From the NCBI GenBank assembly GCA_037127315.1, contig JBBBDQ010000310.1, positions 5,440,001 to 5,504,000 of the forward strand: a stretch of 64,000 bases of DNA. The letters are read 5' to 3'. Of the stretch, positions 54,170 through 64,000 are shown in pieces. This DNA comes from Ascarosepion bandense (lineage: Eukaryota; Mollusca; Cephalopoda; Sepiida; Sepiidae). The notes under the pieces were generated by a model. It was given only the letters and a program-made list of their open reading frames with translations. It was not told the origin of the DNA and searched no databases. The position numbers and the translations under genes are program-made. Each line of letters starts with the position of its first letter. The stretch's first letter is position 1.

Positions 54170-54915
54170 GCACGGTACTAACTGAAGTGTTCATCTGAAA
54201 TCGGAACAATCCACTGACCTTAAATCGACAAAGTAATGGGTTAAGTGCATTGACAAAGAAGAATATTATATTGAAGATTAAATATTTTCTTTGTAATATA
54301 AATGCTGTATTTCGTCCTTAATCTCCAGACGTATTGATGCCACAGTTACGGGTAAGTGACCCGCTTATATTACTTCTTGACATATACTCCTGTCATCTGG
54401 TTGATCTTGTCTACTGACACAAAGGGATGACAATGGAAAGGCAAGTTTTCTTTAAAGAATTCTTATATTTCTTCGATAATGCTGTTTGTCATTTCATCGA
54501 TCGGTAAAGCCTTTGGTATGCGGCAGTCATTTAATCTCGACCTGTCCAGTATAGGGCATCTTAAGTTTTGCAATTTTGAGAACTTTGGTGCAATGAAGAT
54601 GCCCTCTAGTATATATTGTGAAAGGTGCGAAGCCTGCGTTGATTTAAACCTTTCTAAGTGACGGCGGTAGATGACCGAAGACCTAGAAGAATTGTTGGCA
54701 TAGCAGATTTGCTTATATCTAATTTTCTTTTATTTTCGCTATTTATTCTGAAGAATATACTATAGTAGAAAAATAATTTTGCTGCCTATCAGATAGCTAT
54801 TACGTGAATTATGGTATACGATTTTCACGTTATAATATTCCATTTAAGTTCATTCTGAATGATTTAGATTATGCTGAAATATAAGTTATTTTTATTATTA
54901 GACTACAGATTTATT
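54170..54915. other. Non-coding stretch, nothing recognised
   Basis: A 60-codon frame near 54.5 kb has no family signature. Confidence 0.4.
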
Positions 54916-54918
54916 GAT

Positions 54919-54920
<2 letters not shown>

Positions 54921-54987
<67 letters not shown>
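54921..54987. repeat. (CA)n(TA)n microsatellite
   Basis: CA run passing into TA. Confidence 0.97.
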
Positions 54988-55269
54988 CGCGAAAATATTT
55001 TAACAAACTTTGGGGGTGGGTTCCGCACACCAAAATAAGGTCAAAAGTTCATATAAACGTATGTCTGCAAATCCTTCGCTTTTGAGTCCTAAAAGAAGTT
55101 TAATAAAGGTTACGGTAGATAGCACTGTGTTGCCATGAACGTTAAGTTATATATATATATATGTCATTAATGTACATTTGTGGCTAGTCTGTCTTCAACG
55201 TTTAACGAGTGTAGCAGTGAGAAGTGTACCATTTAACAATAGCAGAATATTCATATCGTGAACCGGCAG

Positions 55270-56145
55270 CTATTTTTACATAAGGCCGAGCAAAAAGTAA
55301 CGGATGCGAAGCTGCACGGCTGTATCAGATTGCGTTTCCACACCAAAGGTAGCCAAGTCATCCAACCTTTGCTGCTGTTTATCGTCGCATTGTTGAGACA
55401 GAATCCGTGATACCACAAAATTATGGTGCGAGGAAGACTAAGATCCGCTCGTACGCATGCCCGCGAAGAACATAATCTACAGGCAGACGAAGACGATACA
55501 GGTGTCAACACACGTCAAGTAGCCCTAGCATGTCGTAGATCACATAGTATGGAGGGTACTTCAAGAGCAATTCCTGTATTCGTATAATTTTCACCGGGTC
55601 CAGGGTCCTTTGTCTTCTGACCACTCTCCAGAGGACAACTTTTGCCGATGGTTATTAAAAGACCGGTAAGAGAGGATAGATTCCATGGTGTGCACTTTCT
55701 AACGACCTCAATCTTTTGAATTTTTTTAATTTATGGGCCAAACTAAAACAGTTAGTTTATGCAACAGATATTAATAATGCAGAGACGCTTCATCACCGTG
55801 TCATGGGGACCTGCGAAACCATTTAACACCGTGTAGGAGTATTTCAAAGGGTCGGACACTCAGTGATCCGACGGATGTATGCGCGTGTAGAAGCAAACAG
55901 AGGACATTTTTAACATTTGTTATGAGCTGCTGTGTTGAGGTACAACGATAGCATTTCGAACATATGTTTATATGAAAATTTTACCTCAGGATTGTAAAAA
56001 GATTTTTGAATTGTATTTTGGAGTGTACATACACTTGAAACTTAATAACTCCAAAACGAAGAATTTCCGGATATTTGTTTATATGGATTTTTGTCTTTGT
56101 TTTAATTTGAGGAACCCATCCCCAAAGTTTTATACACCCAGTATA
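55270..56145 (+). pseudogene. Mariner-superfamily transposase relic with central deletion
   Basis: Plus-strand fragments follow a known transposase order: TGVNTRQVALACRRSHS (55.50 kb), then WRVLQEQFLYSYNFHRVQG with NFCRWLLKRP (55.55-55.66 kb). LKQLVYATDINNAETLHHRV (55.75 kb) and FQRVGHSVIRRMYARVEANR (55.85 kb) complete it. The first two are the HTH end and linker; the last two are the C-terminus. The DDE catalytic segment between about 55.67 and 55.73 kb is missing. TTATACACCCAGTATA near 56,131 could be the 3' inverted repeat. No left terminus was found. Confidence 0.75.
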
Positions 56146-56154
56146 AATTCGAAC

Positions 56155-56428
56155 ACGACAAATCGTGGAGCCGTGTTCGAATTCCAGTTGAATTCCATAC
56201 ATTCACTTACGCACAAATATCCCTGGGAAAGGTATTAATTCGTCTCTTCCCTCCAGTTATGGGTTAAATAATAGAACAGATTGGGTTCTATAGCCTTAGC
56301 TGGCAACCAGTCTACCGCAGAGAGCAATGGCTACCTACTGCGGGATAATCTTCCCAGTCAGCCATTTCTCTTTCAAGACATGATCGCCCAAGAGTGTGTC
56401 ACATATGGCACTCAACTGACTGATATCC
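56155..56428 (+). repeat. tRNA-derived SINE (family C), 5' truncated
   Basis: Starts at GTTCGAATTCCAGTTG and keeps the body and the whole 3' end (CAGTCAGCC, GACATGATCGCCC, GGCACTCAACTGACTGA). The A-box part of the head is missing. Confidence 0.85.
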
Positions 56429-56429
56429 A

Positions 56430-57940
56430 CTCCCCTCCAAATGTATTGCAATAGAAAGGCCAATTCCTTGCTCTCTTGAAAAATTTGTAGGTTCCAAAGA
56501 AAGGTAGTAGATCCTTGTTCAACACATCTGAATGTAATTACCAGGAAATTCTGAACACTTGTCTCATTTTCATCTTTTGATCTTGAACCCAAATGTCTTT
56601 AGTGAACAACTAGAACAAAGGAGTTGGCATTGGCGTTCTAATACTTTTAAAAGATACTATATATCTTATTTGTACCTTTTTTTTACGTATTTAAGTGTTC
56701 TATTATAAATACTTTGAAAACAGGCTTTTGGATACATATAAAATGTCATTTTTGTATCATTTACTCATTAACAGGCTCTAATTTTCACATTACGCCATTG
56801 AATGCAAATGAGAACACTTATATTTTAGAAGAAATTTCTCAGTTTCTCTTTATATATTCCAGTGGAATTCATCACACTAAAATAACATTTTTACGTAATT
56901 TTGAAGGCCAAATATTTACATATATGTGATATCCTAAGAGGATTGACGTTATTCTCAAATGAAGTTTATATATCTAACGTTGGATTAATTTAAGGTTTTA
57001 TTGTTGTAAAACGCTAAAATATGAATAAAATTAAAAAGGAAGAACAACTAAGAAAATATCCTTAAGTCTTGCTTGACTTGTTAATCTCCCAAAAAAATGT
57101 CAATTGATGAAGAAGCAGAAAAATAGACACAAATATATTTTAAAAGAATCACCATTTCACTCCATTTCTTTTATTAAAACATTATTAGTTATAACAACTA
57201 AAATAGAATACAAAATTAATATATATTAAAAAAGTGCTCAGTATAGAAATAGAGCAATGAAAATGTCTAAACTACAACATAGATTGTAGTTTGGACATGT
57301 TCTAAAGTATAATTTGTGATGTATATATATAAAAAATTTGAAAATGAAAATGAAAGGTCAATTTCAAATAAAAAATATGTTATTTTAGATGACTCATTTT
57401 TCATTCTTTATTATCTGTTAGCTATAAATCTCTTAAATTTGATTGGCTATAAACCTCTTAAATTTATACGCATGGCGAACTTTTACATCGACTAGTTACC
57501 GGTTATTGATAAAAATATTTTTACAAATATACATTAAGTATAAAAACGTAAATAAATATAACGAATAAGCAAATAAAATCCAATAAATATTCATCGAAAA
57601 TGTCAGCTATTCAACTGAGTTAGGAATTTTTCAATCATACATAGATTGTTGCCATGTTCTTTACAGATTCGTTTTTTAACGTTTCATACAGATGCAATAT
57701 TAGACAGAATTCCAAAGGAACATAATTATTTTGGGACACATAAATAATTTGCCACAGGGATTTTTTCTTGAAGTTTTATCTTATTCTGATAAAAATAACT
57801 CGCTCTAAAATAGTACTGTTTTTCGTTGCCTTTAATCAGATTAAAACAATTTTTACGTCCGACTTATTCGCTATGTACTGCAGAAGTTTTATTTTTACAT
57901 CAATAAATAGAAATTTAATAGATATTCTCTCAGTCTCGGG
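56430..57940. other. Non-coding AT-rich stretch
   Basis: No coding or repeat feature recognised. A weak inverted repeat, GTCTAAACTACAACATAGATTGTAGTTTGGAC in outline, lies near 57,264-57,296. Confidence 0.45.
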
Positions 57941-57944
57941 AGAC

Positions 57945-58235
57945 TATTGAGTCTATTTGGGTAGCTAGCTAATCCATATTGAAGACACCTGCTTCAGGCA
58001 CATTTTAACACCCACTGAGTCAAAATTACGTTGTTTATATTGCAAATATGCCGAGCAAGACTTAATTTTATTTACTAATGAAGAATGTATAATCTGGCGT
58101 GATTGCCAGTTTGAACAAGACCAATACACTCACACTCTCAGCTACGATGACTTGTGGCTTCGCGGTAACACAAGCATCAAATATATTTTTATCTAATTTC
58201 ACTTTCAAGTCTTGGGTGAACTTCTGTTAAGGGTT
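57945..58235. repeat. Repeat family F, copy 2
   Basis: Matches 8,300-8,535 (see that entry), with the order of words preserved and about 65% identity by eye. Confidence 0.6.
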
Positions 58236-58565
58236 CCAGGCACTTCCCAATGATACTTTTCCCCAGGCATATATAATCAAGAATTCATTTCCTTTACAAA
58301 TTGACCAAATTCGAACGTTCTAATTTTTTGCCAGGTACACATTTGGGGCGAGGTATAATCGCATGATATATATCGCACAACGCTTCTTCTGTGGATCATA
58401 GGCTATCGATGTAAATGATCCTTGATACTTCTTTAACTTGTTTTTTCTTTACAGGTAGGTGTGTTGGCCCGACTAAAACCCCTTTATCCTTATCAAGGTA
58501 ACAGTTAAATGGTCACATGTGATACACGCTTGGCGGCTTAAGTTTTTTAATGAATGAGCCGTCAA

Positions 58566-58980
58566 TTAATAGAACCAGATGTGAATTCTGTAGTAATGTT
58601 CTAAAATGTTTATAGAAAGAACAGTTTTTTCATACTTTAACACGTGCATGACCAAGAAATTACAACATAAAAAATTTTATTTTGGATAATTTTCACGTTC
58701 TAATGAACGCTAGGCAAATTTACTATAATTTATGGCAACATAATTTTGTGGTTAATTATTGTTATCATAACTCACACACCTGAATATGACCTCGGAAGTA
58801 CTTTGAAATATCGAGAAATCAATAATAAAATCATCTGTCATTGTTACAGTTCATTTCTTACATCTTTCAATTATAATATGCGAAAGATTATCCGTGAATA
58901 TGAACGGATTTAATTGAAAATAAGCAGACACAATGTTTGCAATTTATTTAATCTGACATGTCTAAAAGAAAATTTTCTGC

Positions 58981-58986
<6 letters not shown>
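58566..58986 (+). repeat. Repeat family E, copy 2
   Basis: Direct-orientation copy of 52,250-52,708 with small deletions (for example around AACGCTAGGCAAATTTAC). It runs straight into a (TA)n tract. Confidence 0.85.

Positions 58987-59023
<37 letters not shown>
58984..59023. repeat. (TA)n microsatellite
   Basis: Lies between family E copy 2 and family D copy 3. Confidence 0.95.
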
Positions 59024-59025
<2 letters not shown>

Positions 59026-59251
59026 CCTTCCTGCCACGCTCATGGAGAGTGAAACAACAGCGAGACAGCAATGGTTCAGTCCATTAGAGAGAAAAGACAA
59101 TAGCGAGGCAGCGTCGACTCAGTTTATTCTCTTTACTACCAGTTAGTAAAATTTACTACTAGATCTGAGAGCTCTTGCCGCGTGTTTACTCTTTAAAAGT
59201 GTCTTATTTGATTTCTTCTTTACGAAAATTTTTTCATTGAGTAGTGAGGAA
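59024..59251 (+). repeat. Repeat family D, copy 3, bounded by microsatellites
   Basis: CTGCCACGCTCATGGAGAG, CAATGGTTCAGTCCATTAG, GACAATAGCGAGGCAGCG, AGTTTATTCTCTTTACTACC, AGCTCTTGCCGCGTGTTTAC and a terminal TTGAGTAGTGAGG follow the 17.6-kb order. Confidence 0.8.
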
Positions 59252-59252
59252 T

Positions 59253-59313
<61 letters not shown>
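59252..59313. repeat. (CA)n(TA)n microsatellite
   Basis: CA run then TA run. Confidence 0.95.
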
Positions 59314-59314
<1 letters not shown>

Positions 59315-59750
59315 CTCTCTTCTCATGCTCAGTAGGGAATGTTTGGACTATTTTTTATGTCTTAATATAAGGTATCTAATAGTATTTACATCAAATATAT
59401 GCTGCTGTCAATTTTGGACGGCGTTTCGATATAAATATTTTGCCGTTATTTTTGATGACACAGGTTCGATCGTTATTAGTAAAATCCAACACTCAATAAT
59501 ACCAACTATGAACGCGGTCACAATGTGCTGACTGTATTTGGAAAATAAAACATTTTTATAACTTTACATACACACAAAAGACAAACCATACATTCAGTTA
59601 AAAATAAAATTCATCCTTGATAATGGTTAAAAGTATTGGTGAAAGCGCATAGACATACAAAATATTTGGATGATTTCTTTATAAATTACAACTATAAAAA
59701 CACAAGAAAAATTAAATATAAAAGATTTAGTCACAATATCTTGTTAGTAG

Positions 59751-59793
59751 TTATTATTATTATTATTATTATATATCTATCTATATATCTATA

Positions 59794-59848
<55 letters not shown>

Positions 59849-59849
59849 A
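59751..59849. repeat. (TTA)n/(TA)n microsatellite
   Basis: ATT units, CTAT units, then a long TA run. Confidence 0.95.
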
Positions 59850-60154
59850 TTGATTGATTCGAATTCTTCGTCTTAACAACTTTTTGCAGGTGATATAAAA
59901 CCAGAAAATATTTTTAAATTGTCAGGACTTTTTGTGCGGGGGTGGGAGATAATATTTTGGTGATAAAAGTCTTACGAATTAGCCCGTAACTGGGATAGGG
60001 GAGTGTTGGATTCCCAAGGTTATTTGTGCTCAGGGAATATAACGGATCTAACTGGAATTGGAACTCCGATTAACAATTCCGAACCATTATCCATTACACC
60101 AACCGCACATTCCTGTTTACAGCACTTGGTATTATTAAAACCGTCATTCCTATA

Positions 60155-61684
60155 CAGTAGCGGCCATAATATAAAGAACGGAAACAAAGACATAAATATG
60201 TGTATTACTTAAAAAGTAATGTATGAATAGCAATGAAATTTTTAAAGATTAGGGTGTAATGCATAAATATTATACAGAGTTACAAAAATTTGCATAATAG
60301 TTTTTTTTTGAAACAAAGATTAAATGAAACAAAGGAAATAAGCTACTGGACAAAAGTTAAGGAACGATCTTGTTAATACTTGATTGTGAACAGAATATCA
60401 ACAAAATTTAATAGTTGGTAAACATCCCCTCAGTTTTAATGACTTCTCTGCATCGTCGACCACATGACCTAATCAATCTCTTGCAAAAGTCAGCAGTAAT
60501 TCCCTCCCATAGGTGATCCTGTTTTTTCTGGTTTCTTTTGAGCCCTATCTCCAATTATCTTCCAAATATTTTTTACTGGATTCAAGTCGGGGCTCTGAGA
60601 TAGCCACTTTATTAGGGCGATTCCTTCTTCAAATAAAGCCATAACCCTCTGAGACTTGTGGCAAGGTGCATTGTCCTGCATAAAAATAAAAGAAGATTCA
60701 TAAAGATTACGGCATAATTTTGGTACCATACACTGCTGAAGAAGCTTTTTGTAAATCTCAGCATTGATATTTTCATGTACGCGGATGATAGGGCCAACTC
60801 CTGCAGATGAAACCATTCCCTACACCATCACACTGCAGATAACAAACTTAACGGTTTTCTTGACACATTGAGAAGACAGTCTTTCACCTGTTCTACGGCG
60901 TACGTAAGTTTTGCCCTCAAAACCAAATATAGTAAACTTGGACTCGTCACTGAAATGAACTGTTCTCTTGCATACTCCAGACATGTCCTTTGGTTTCGTT
61001 TGAAATGAAAGGCTTCGAAGCTGGAATACGGGTATGCAATCCTGCATTTTTTAACCTGCGAGCTTTTCCTTAAGATCTTATTATCTGTGTCTTCATTAAA
61101 TTTACGGGCAATTGATGTAGCTGTTTCAAAACGGTTTTTTGTAGATATTCTAACAATTCTTCGATCTTCTCTTTGCAATGTTTTTGGAGGTCTGCCAGTT
61201 TTTGGTTTTGCATCTAACGTTTTATCGATTTTATACCTGCTAAATACACGATGAACGACACTGAAATTTCTGAAATTGACTTTTTTTCTTGATAGTTAGC
61301 GATAATGAGTTTTTTCTTCAAAAGAGAGCGTTTTGCGTGTAGAATTTGCCATATTGCTTCAAAATAAAGTCCTAATGATAAATGAACTTTTACTTATTGT
61401 TGAAAAGCTCCATCGACTTTTTAACAATGTAAATTAAAAGTTTATGCAAATTATTAACAACGTTCCTTAACTTCTGTCCAGTAGCTTATTTCTTTTGTTC
61501 CATTCAATCTTTATTTAAAAAAAAAAACTATTATGTAAATTTTTACAACTTTGTATAATATTTATGCATTACACCCTAATCTTTATTCGGTAAAAATTTA
61601 ATTGCTAATCATGCATCACTTTTTAAGTAATACACATATTTATGTCTTTGTTGTTTCCGTTCCTTATATTATTGGCAGCTACTG
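60155..61684 (-). mobile_element. Tc1-like transposon, complete ends, TA target duplication
   Basis: The left end CAGTAGCGGCCA (60,155) and right end TGGCAGCTACTG (to 61,684) are inverted repeats flanked by TA at 60,153-60,154 and 61,685-61,686. The similarity extends about 225-235 bp inward (left to about 60,378, right from about 61,452) with scattered mismatches and indels. Long inverted repeats of this size are known in several Tc1 lineages. Total length is 1,530 bp, within the usual Tc1 range. Both ends are whole, so the element could still be moved by a transposase supplied from elsewhere. Confidence 0.93.
60490..61353 (-). pseudogene. Tc1-like transposase, inactivated
   Basis: The minus-strand ATG at 61,353 opens MANSTRKTLSFEEKTHYR. 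A TAA stop follows in the first helix-turn-helix. A GRPPK word (the GRPR-like linker) follows in the same frame, then REDRRIVRI. After a frameshift the DDE domain reads HFSDESKF (first Asp), a stop in place of a Trp after VMV, and QDNAPCH (second Asp). The last part is QSPDLNPVKNIW, where Lys stands at the third catalytic position, normally Glu. I count 33 residues between the second Asp and this Lys; the family norm is 34. Two stops, a frameshift and a lost catalytic residue make the protein dead. Confidence 0.92.
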
Positions 61685-61689
61685 TAAGT

Positions 61690-62764
61690 ACTGACCAGGC
61701 TCGACGTTATTAACTTCGTTATGAGTACAGGAATCAGTGTTTTAACGTGATGTGCCCGTAAGTAGTAATTGTTTAATATATATTTGCGGATCTCGTAGGT
61801 CTCGTGAGACGATTGATCAACTGATGGTGTAAGCGTAGCGCCCGCTTTACCAATCAATCACAGGTGATGTGATGCTGGAATGTTCTCTCCTGGCTAAAGA
61901 GGTGGGTAGAATTTTTAAAAATAATAAATCGCCCCAATATAGCATATTTCCCGTTTCTACGCTACCAATGTTATCTAAAGGAATCCCAAAGATGGATAAC
62001 ACTTACGTTACAGGAGTTCCCAGAATAATGTAATATCGGACTGCCTCCAAATTTTAACTTCAGGGTTTACTCCCGAAGCATTTCATGTTATTGCGCATGT
62101 TCGTAAGGTAGCGGTGGTTTGAAATTATTTTCCTTCTCTTATATGGACGGCCTTCCCAGGCTGATGCTGAGTTCCACCTACCCGATTTAAGCATTGCCCT
62201 CATCATTTCATATCTATATCATGCAATTTGAGTAAATACATTAAAAAGAGATGGTTTCTTATTGTTTAAAAGAAAGCGTTTGAATACTTTGTGTATGTGC
62301 TTTTAAAAAAACTAAATTTATAAATTTGCAGATATGACGATAGAAGTTCAGCTAAATTTATATTGTGAAACGATTTTAATTAAGAACTTATAAAATGTTA
62401 ATTTACAATGGACAATGGAACACAGAGTGGGTAGGTAGTCAGGGTATTGTTTATATGTAGCAGTCATTTTCTTTGTCTTTATATGTTTATGTGAATAGAC
62501 TGCCAGGAGTAGCCTGCCACAGAGTTTGTTTTTTTTTTTATTATCTAAATCAACCATTAAGCGGTATGTCAGTAGCGCTTGACTGAAAACTTTCGCAACT
62601 AAAAGATATGGACAGTCGAGTAAATTTTGTGTTAGAAATGAATGTAACTTCCTTTCAAAAGAAAACTAATATTTATTGGAAATTATTTCACCTAAGAAGT
62701 AATAATCTAATGTCACGGAGAAACGTTAAACCTTGATGAAAATAATTTGTTAATAAAAACTTCA
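61690..62764. other. Non-coding stretch, nothing recognised
   Basis: Short chance frames only. Confidence 0.5.
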
Positions 62765-62767
62765 GTC

Positions 62768-63072
62768 ATCATTCAGTCAGTCAAGTGCCATACGTGATAC
62801 ACGCATGGGCGATCATGTCTCGAAAGAGACATTGCTGATTGGGCAGAAGATTATCCCGCAGTAGGTTTCCATTACTTCCTGCTGTAGACTGGTTGCCAGC
62901 CAAGGCTATAGAACCCAATATGTCATGTTATTTAGCCCATAACTGGTGAGAAGAGACGGATTAATATTTTTCCAAGGGTATTTGCGCGTAAGTGAATGCA
63001 AGGAATTCAACTGGAATTAGAACCCGGCTCCCCAATTTGTCTTTCCGACCCGATATCCACGGCACCACAAAA
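62768..63072 (-). repeat. tRNA-derived SINE (family C), near full length
   Basis: Reverse complement of the 47.45-kb SINE: CAGTCAGTCAAGTGCCATAC at the 3' end, GGGCGATCATGTCTCGAAAG, GTAGACTGGTTGCCAGCC and AAGTGAATGCAAGGAATTC. The head is CCACGGCACCACAA. No clear target duplication. Confidence 0.85.
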
Positions 63073-63074
63073 TG

Positions 63075-64000
63075 AATAATAAGGAAGTATGTTAATCAGA
63101 CTCTTATTGGATAAAATATCGATTGGAGAACTATTAGTTTGGAAAACTATTTCGATTCATTTCTACTTTTAACTCAGTGTATTTTACGTTAAAATTAAAA
63201 AAAGAAGAATCACTTAAATTCAAGCAAGGCAACCAAGCCATTAAGATTTAGCGTATTGTTGAGTGTGAAAGAATATAATAAAAACATTATCAAGGATTGA
63301 GATAAATTTTAAAAAAAATCATAAATTAAGATAATAGAAGATAACGATTAGCAGTTATATTTAAATTTTTTAAGATCAACGTTGACTGGAAAGGACGAAG
63401 CCGGAAGAGAGAACCACAAACGAAAAGTGAAAGAAAATAAGCTGTTAGAATAGATTTTACAGTTACATCTAGCCAGTTCAACTGTAAAATGATGAAATCT
63501 TGTCGCCAATCTTGTACGGCGCTTAAGTTTATGGGGGCCTAGGTATCATCGATGAGAGTTCATCAAAAAATGAAAAATTTAAAGTTCCTTACAAGTGATT
63601 CGGTTGGTTAGAAAATATAAGATTGAAGATTAATTTTAGTCAGCTTGTGATATACTTTTCGTACAACAAAAATTATTCAGCGGAAATGTTCATTATGCTA
63701 TCAGAAATATCCCACTTCTTTGTCGATAACAGTATGAAAGAAATTACAGAAACATTCCCTTATTTTGTCTTATAGGAAATAAATTAGACGAACATATCAA
63801 GTGATACATTTAACCAGGATTTACACCATTTTTAAAAAATTAATTTTACTATTCTTTAGCAGTAATAGTTATTCTTATTGCATTAATTTCAGAATTCACT
63901 GGAACGTATTTGCCTTTCTTTACTGATATTGTTAAATGCGACCTGCAAAAAAGATTTGGCGGGAATAGCGGTGTTAGCCGAATTGATATTTGGTATTGAT
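63075..64000. other. Non-coding AT-rich stretch
   Basis: No frame above 60 codons and no repeat match elsewhere in the window. Confidence 0.5.

Noticed and set aside
54479..54661. 60-codon frame with Cys pair as a host exon
   Set aside because: No flanking splice sites or recognisable domain; too short to support.

Overview
This window looks like intergenic DNA from an animal genome, most likely a cephalopod mollusc such as an octopus. That identification is an inference. It rests on the AT-rich composition (about one third GC by eye, not computed), the very dense (TA)n, (CA)n and (TG)n microsatellites, abundant tRNA-derived SINEs of the kind described from octopus, and the mix of non-LTR, Penelope-like and Tc1/mariner elements. 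I found no convincing host gene, rRNA gene or functional tRNA gene. Nearly every open frame above 60 codons is either mobile-element code or translated microsatellite.

Layout. 1-5,000: T-rich imperfect tandem repeats, then a full-length non-LTR retrotransposon of R4/Dong type (1,235 codons, uninterrupted) ending in a (TAA)n tail. 5,000-13,100: AT-rich DNA with a 5S-rRNA-derived SINE (7.2-7.5 kb), LINE relics and a tandem SINE pair (11.3-11.9 kb). 13,100-27,000: a 5'-truncated LINE, a foldback element, several long hairpins, a Tc1-like relic, a CR1/L2-like LINE split by a short insertion with a target-site duplication, and an inverted repeat carrying a hammerhead-like fold. 27,000-42,100: two more copies of the GAA-tailed LINE, hammerhead-ribozyme-bearing short elements, Penelope-like relics and SINEs. 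42,100-50,000: purine-rich low-complexity DNA, LINE fragments, a Penelope-like 3' end and a complete SINE with a perfect 12-bp target duplication. 50,000-64,000: a Tigger-like non-autonomous element, paired copies of a ~430-bp unclassified repeat, a mariner-like relic and a complete Tc1 element with ~230-bp inverted repeats and a dead transposase.

How the parts relate. The most interesting content is a set of type I hammerhead ribozyme motifs carried by at least three repeat families. Family A (29.8, 32.4 and 37.4 kb) joins tRNA-like promoter boxes to a hammerhead and usually a (TA)n tract. Family B (26.4 and 53.7 kb) has a long stem II. Family G lies in Penelope-like 3' regions (30.0 and 46.5 kb). 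Family A lies next to Penelope-like sequence in the same orientation at both 30 and 32 kb. This fits the known link between Penelope-like elements or retrozymes and hammerheads.

Only the R4/Dong element has an unbroken protein frame. All other protein-coding elements are visibly broken. Repeat families are lettered A to H for cross-reference.
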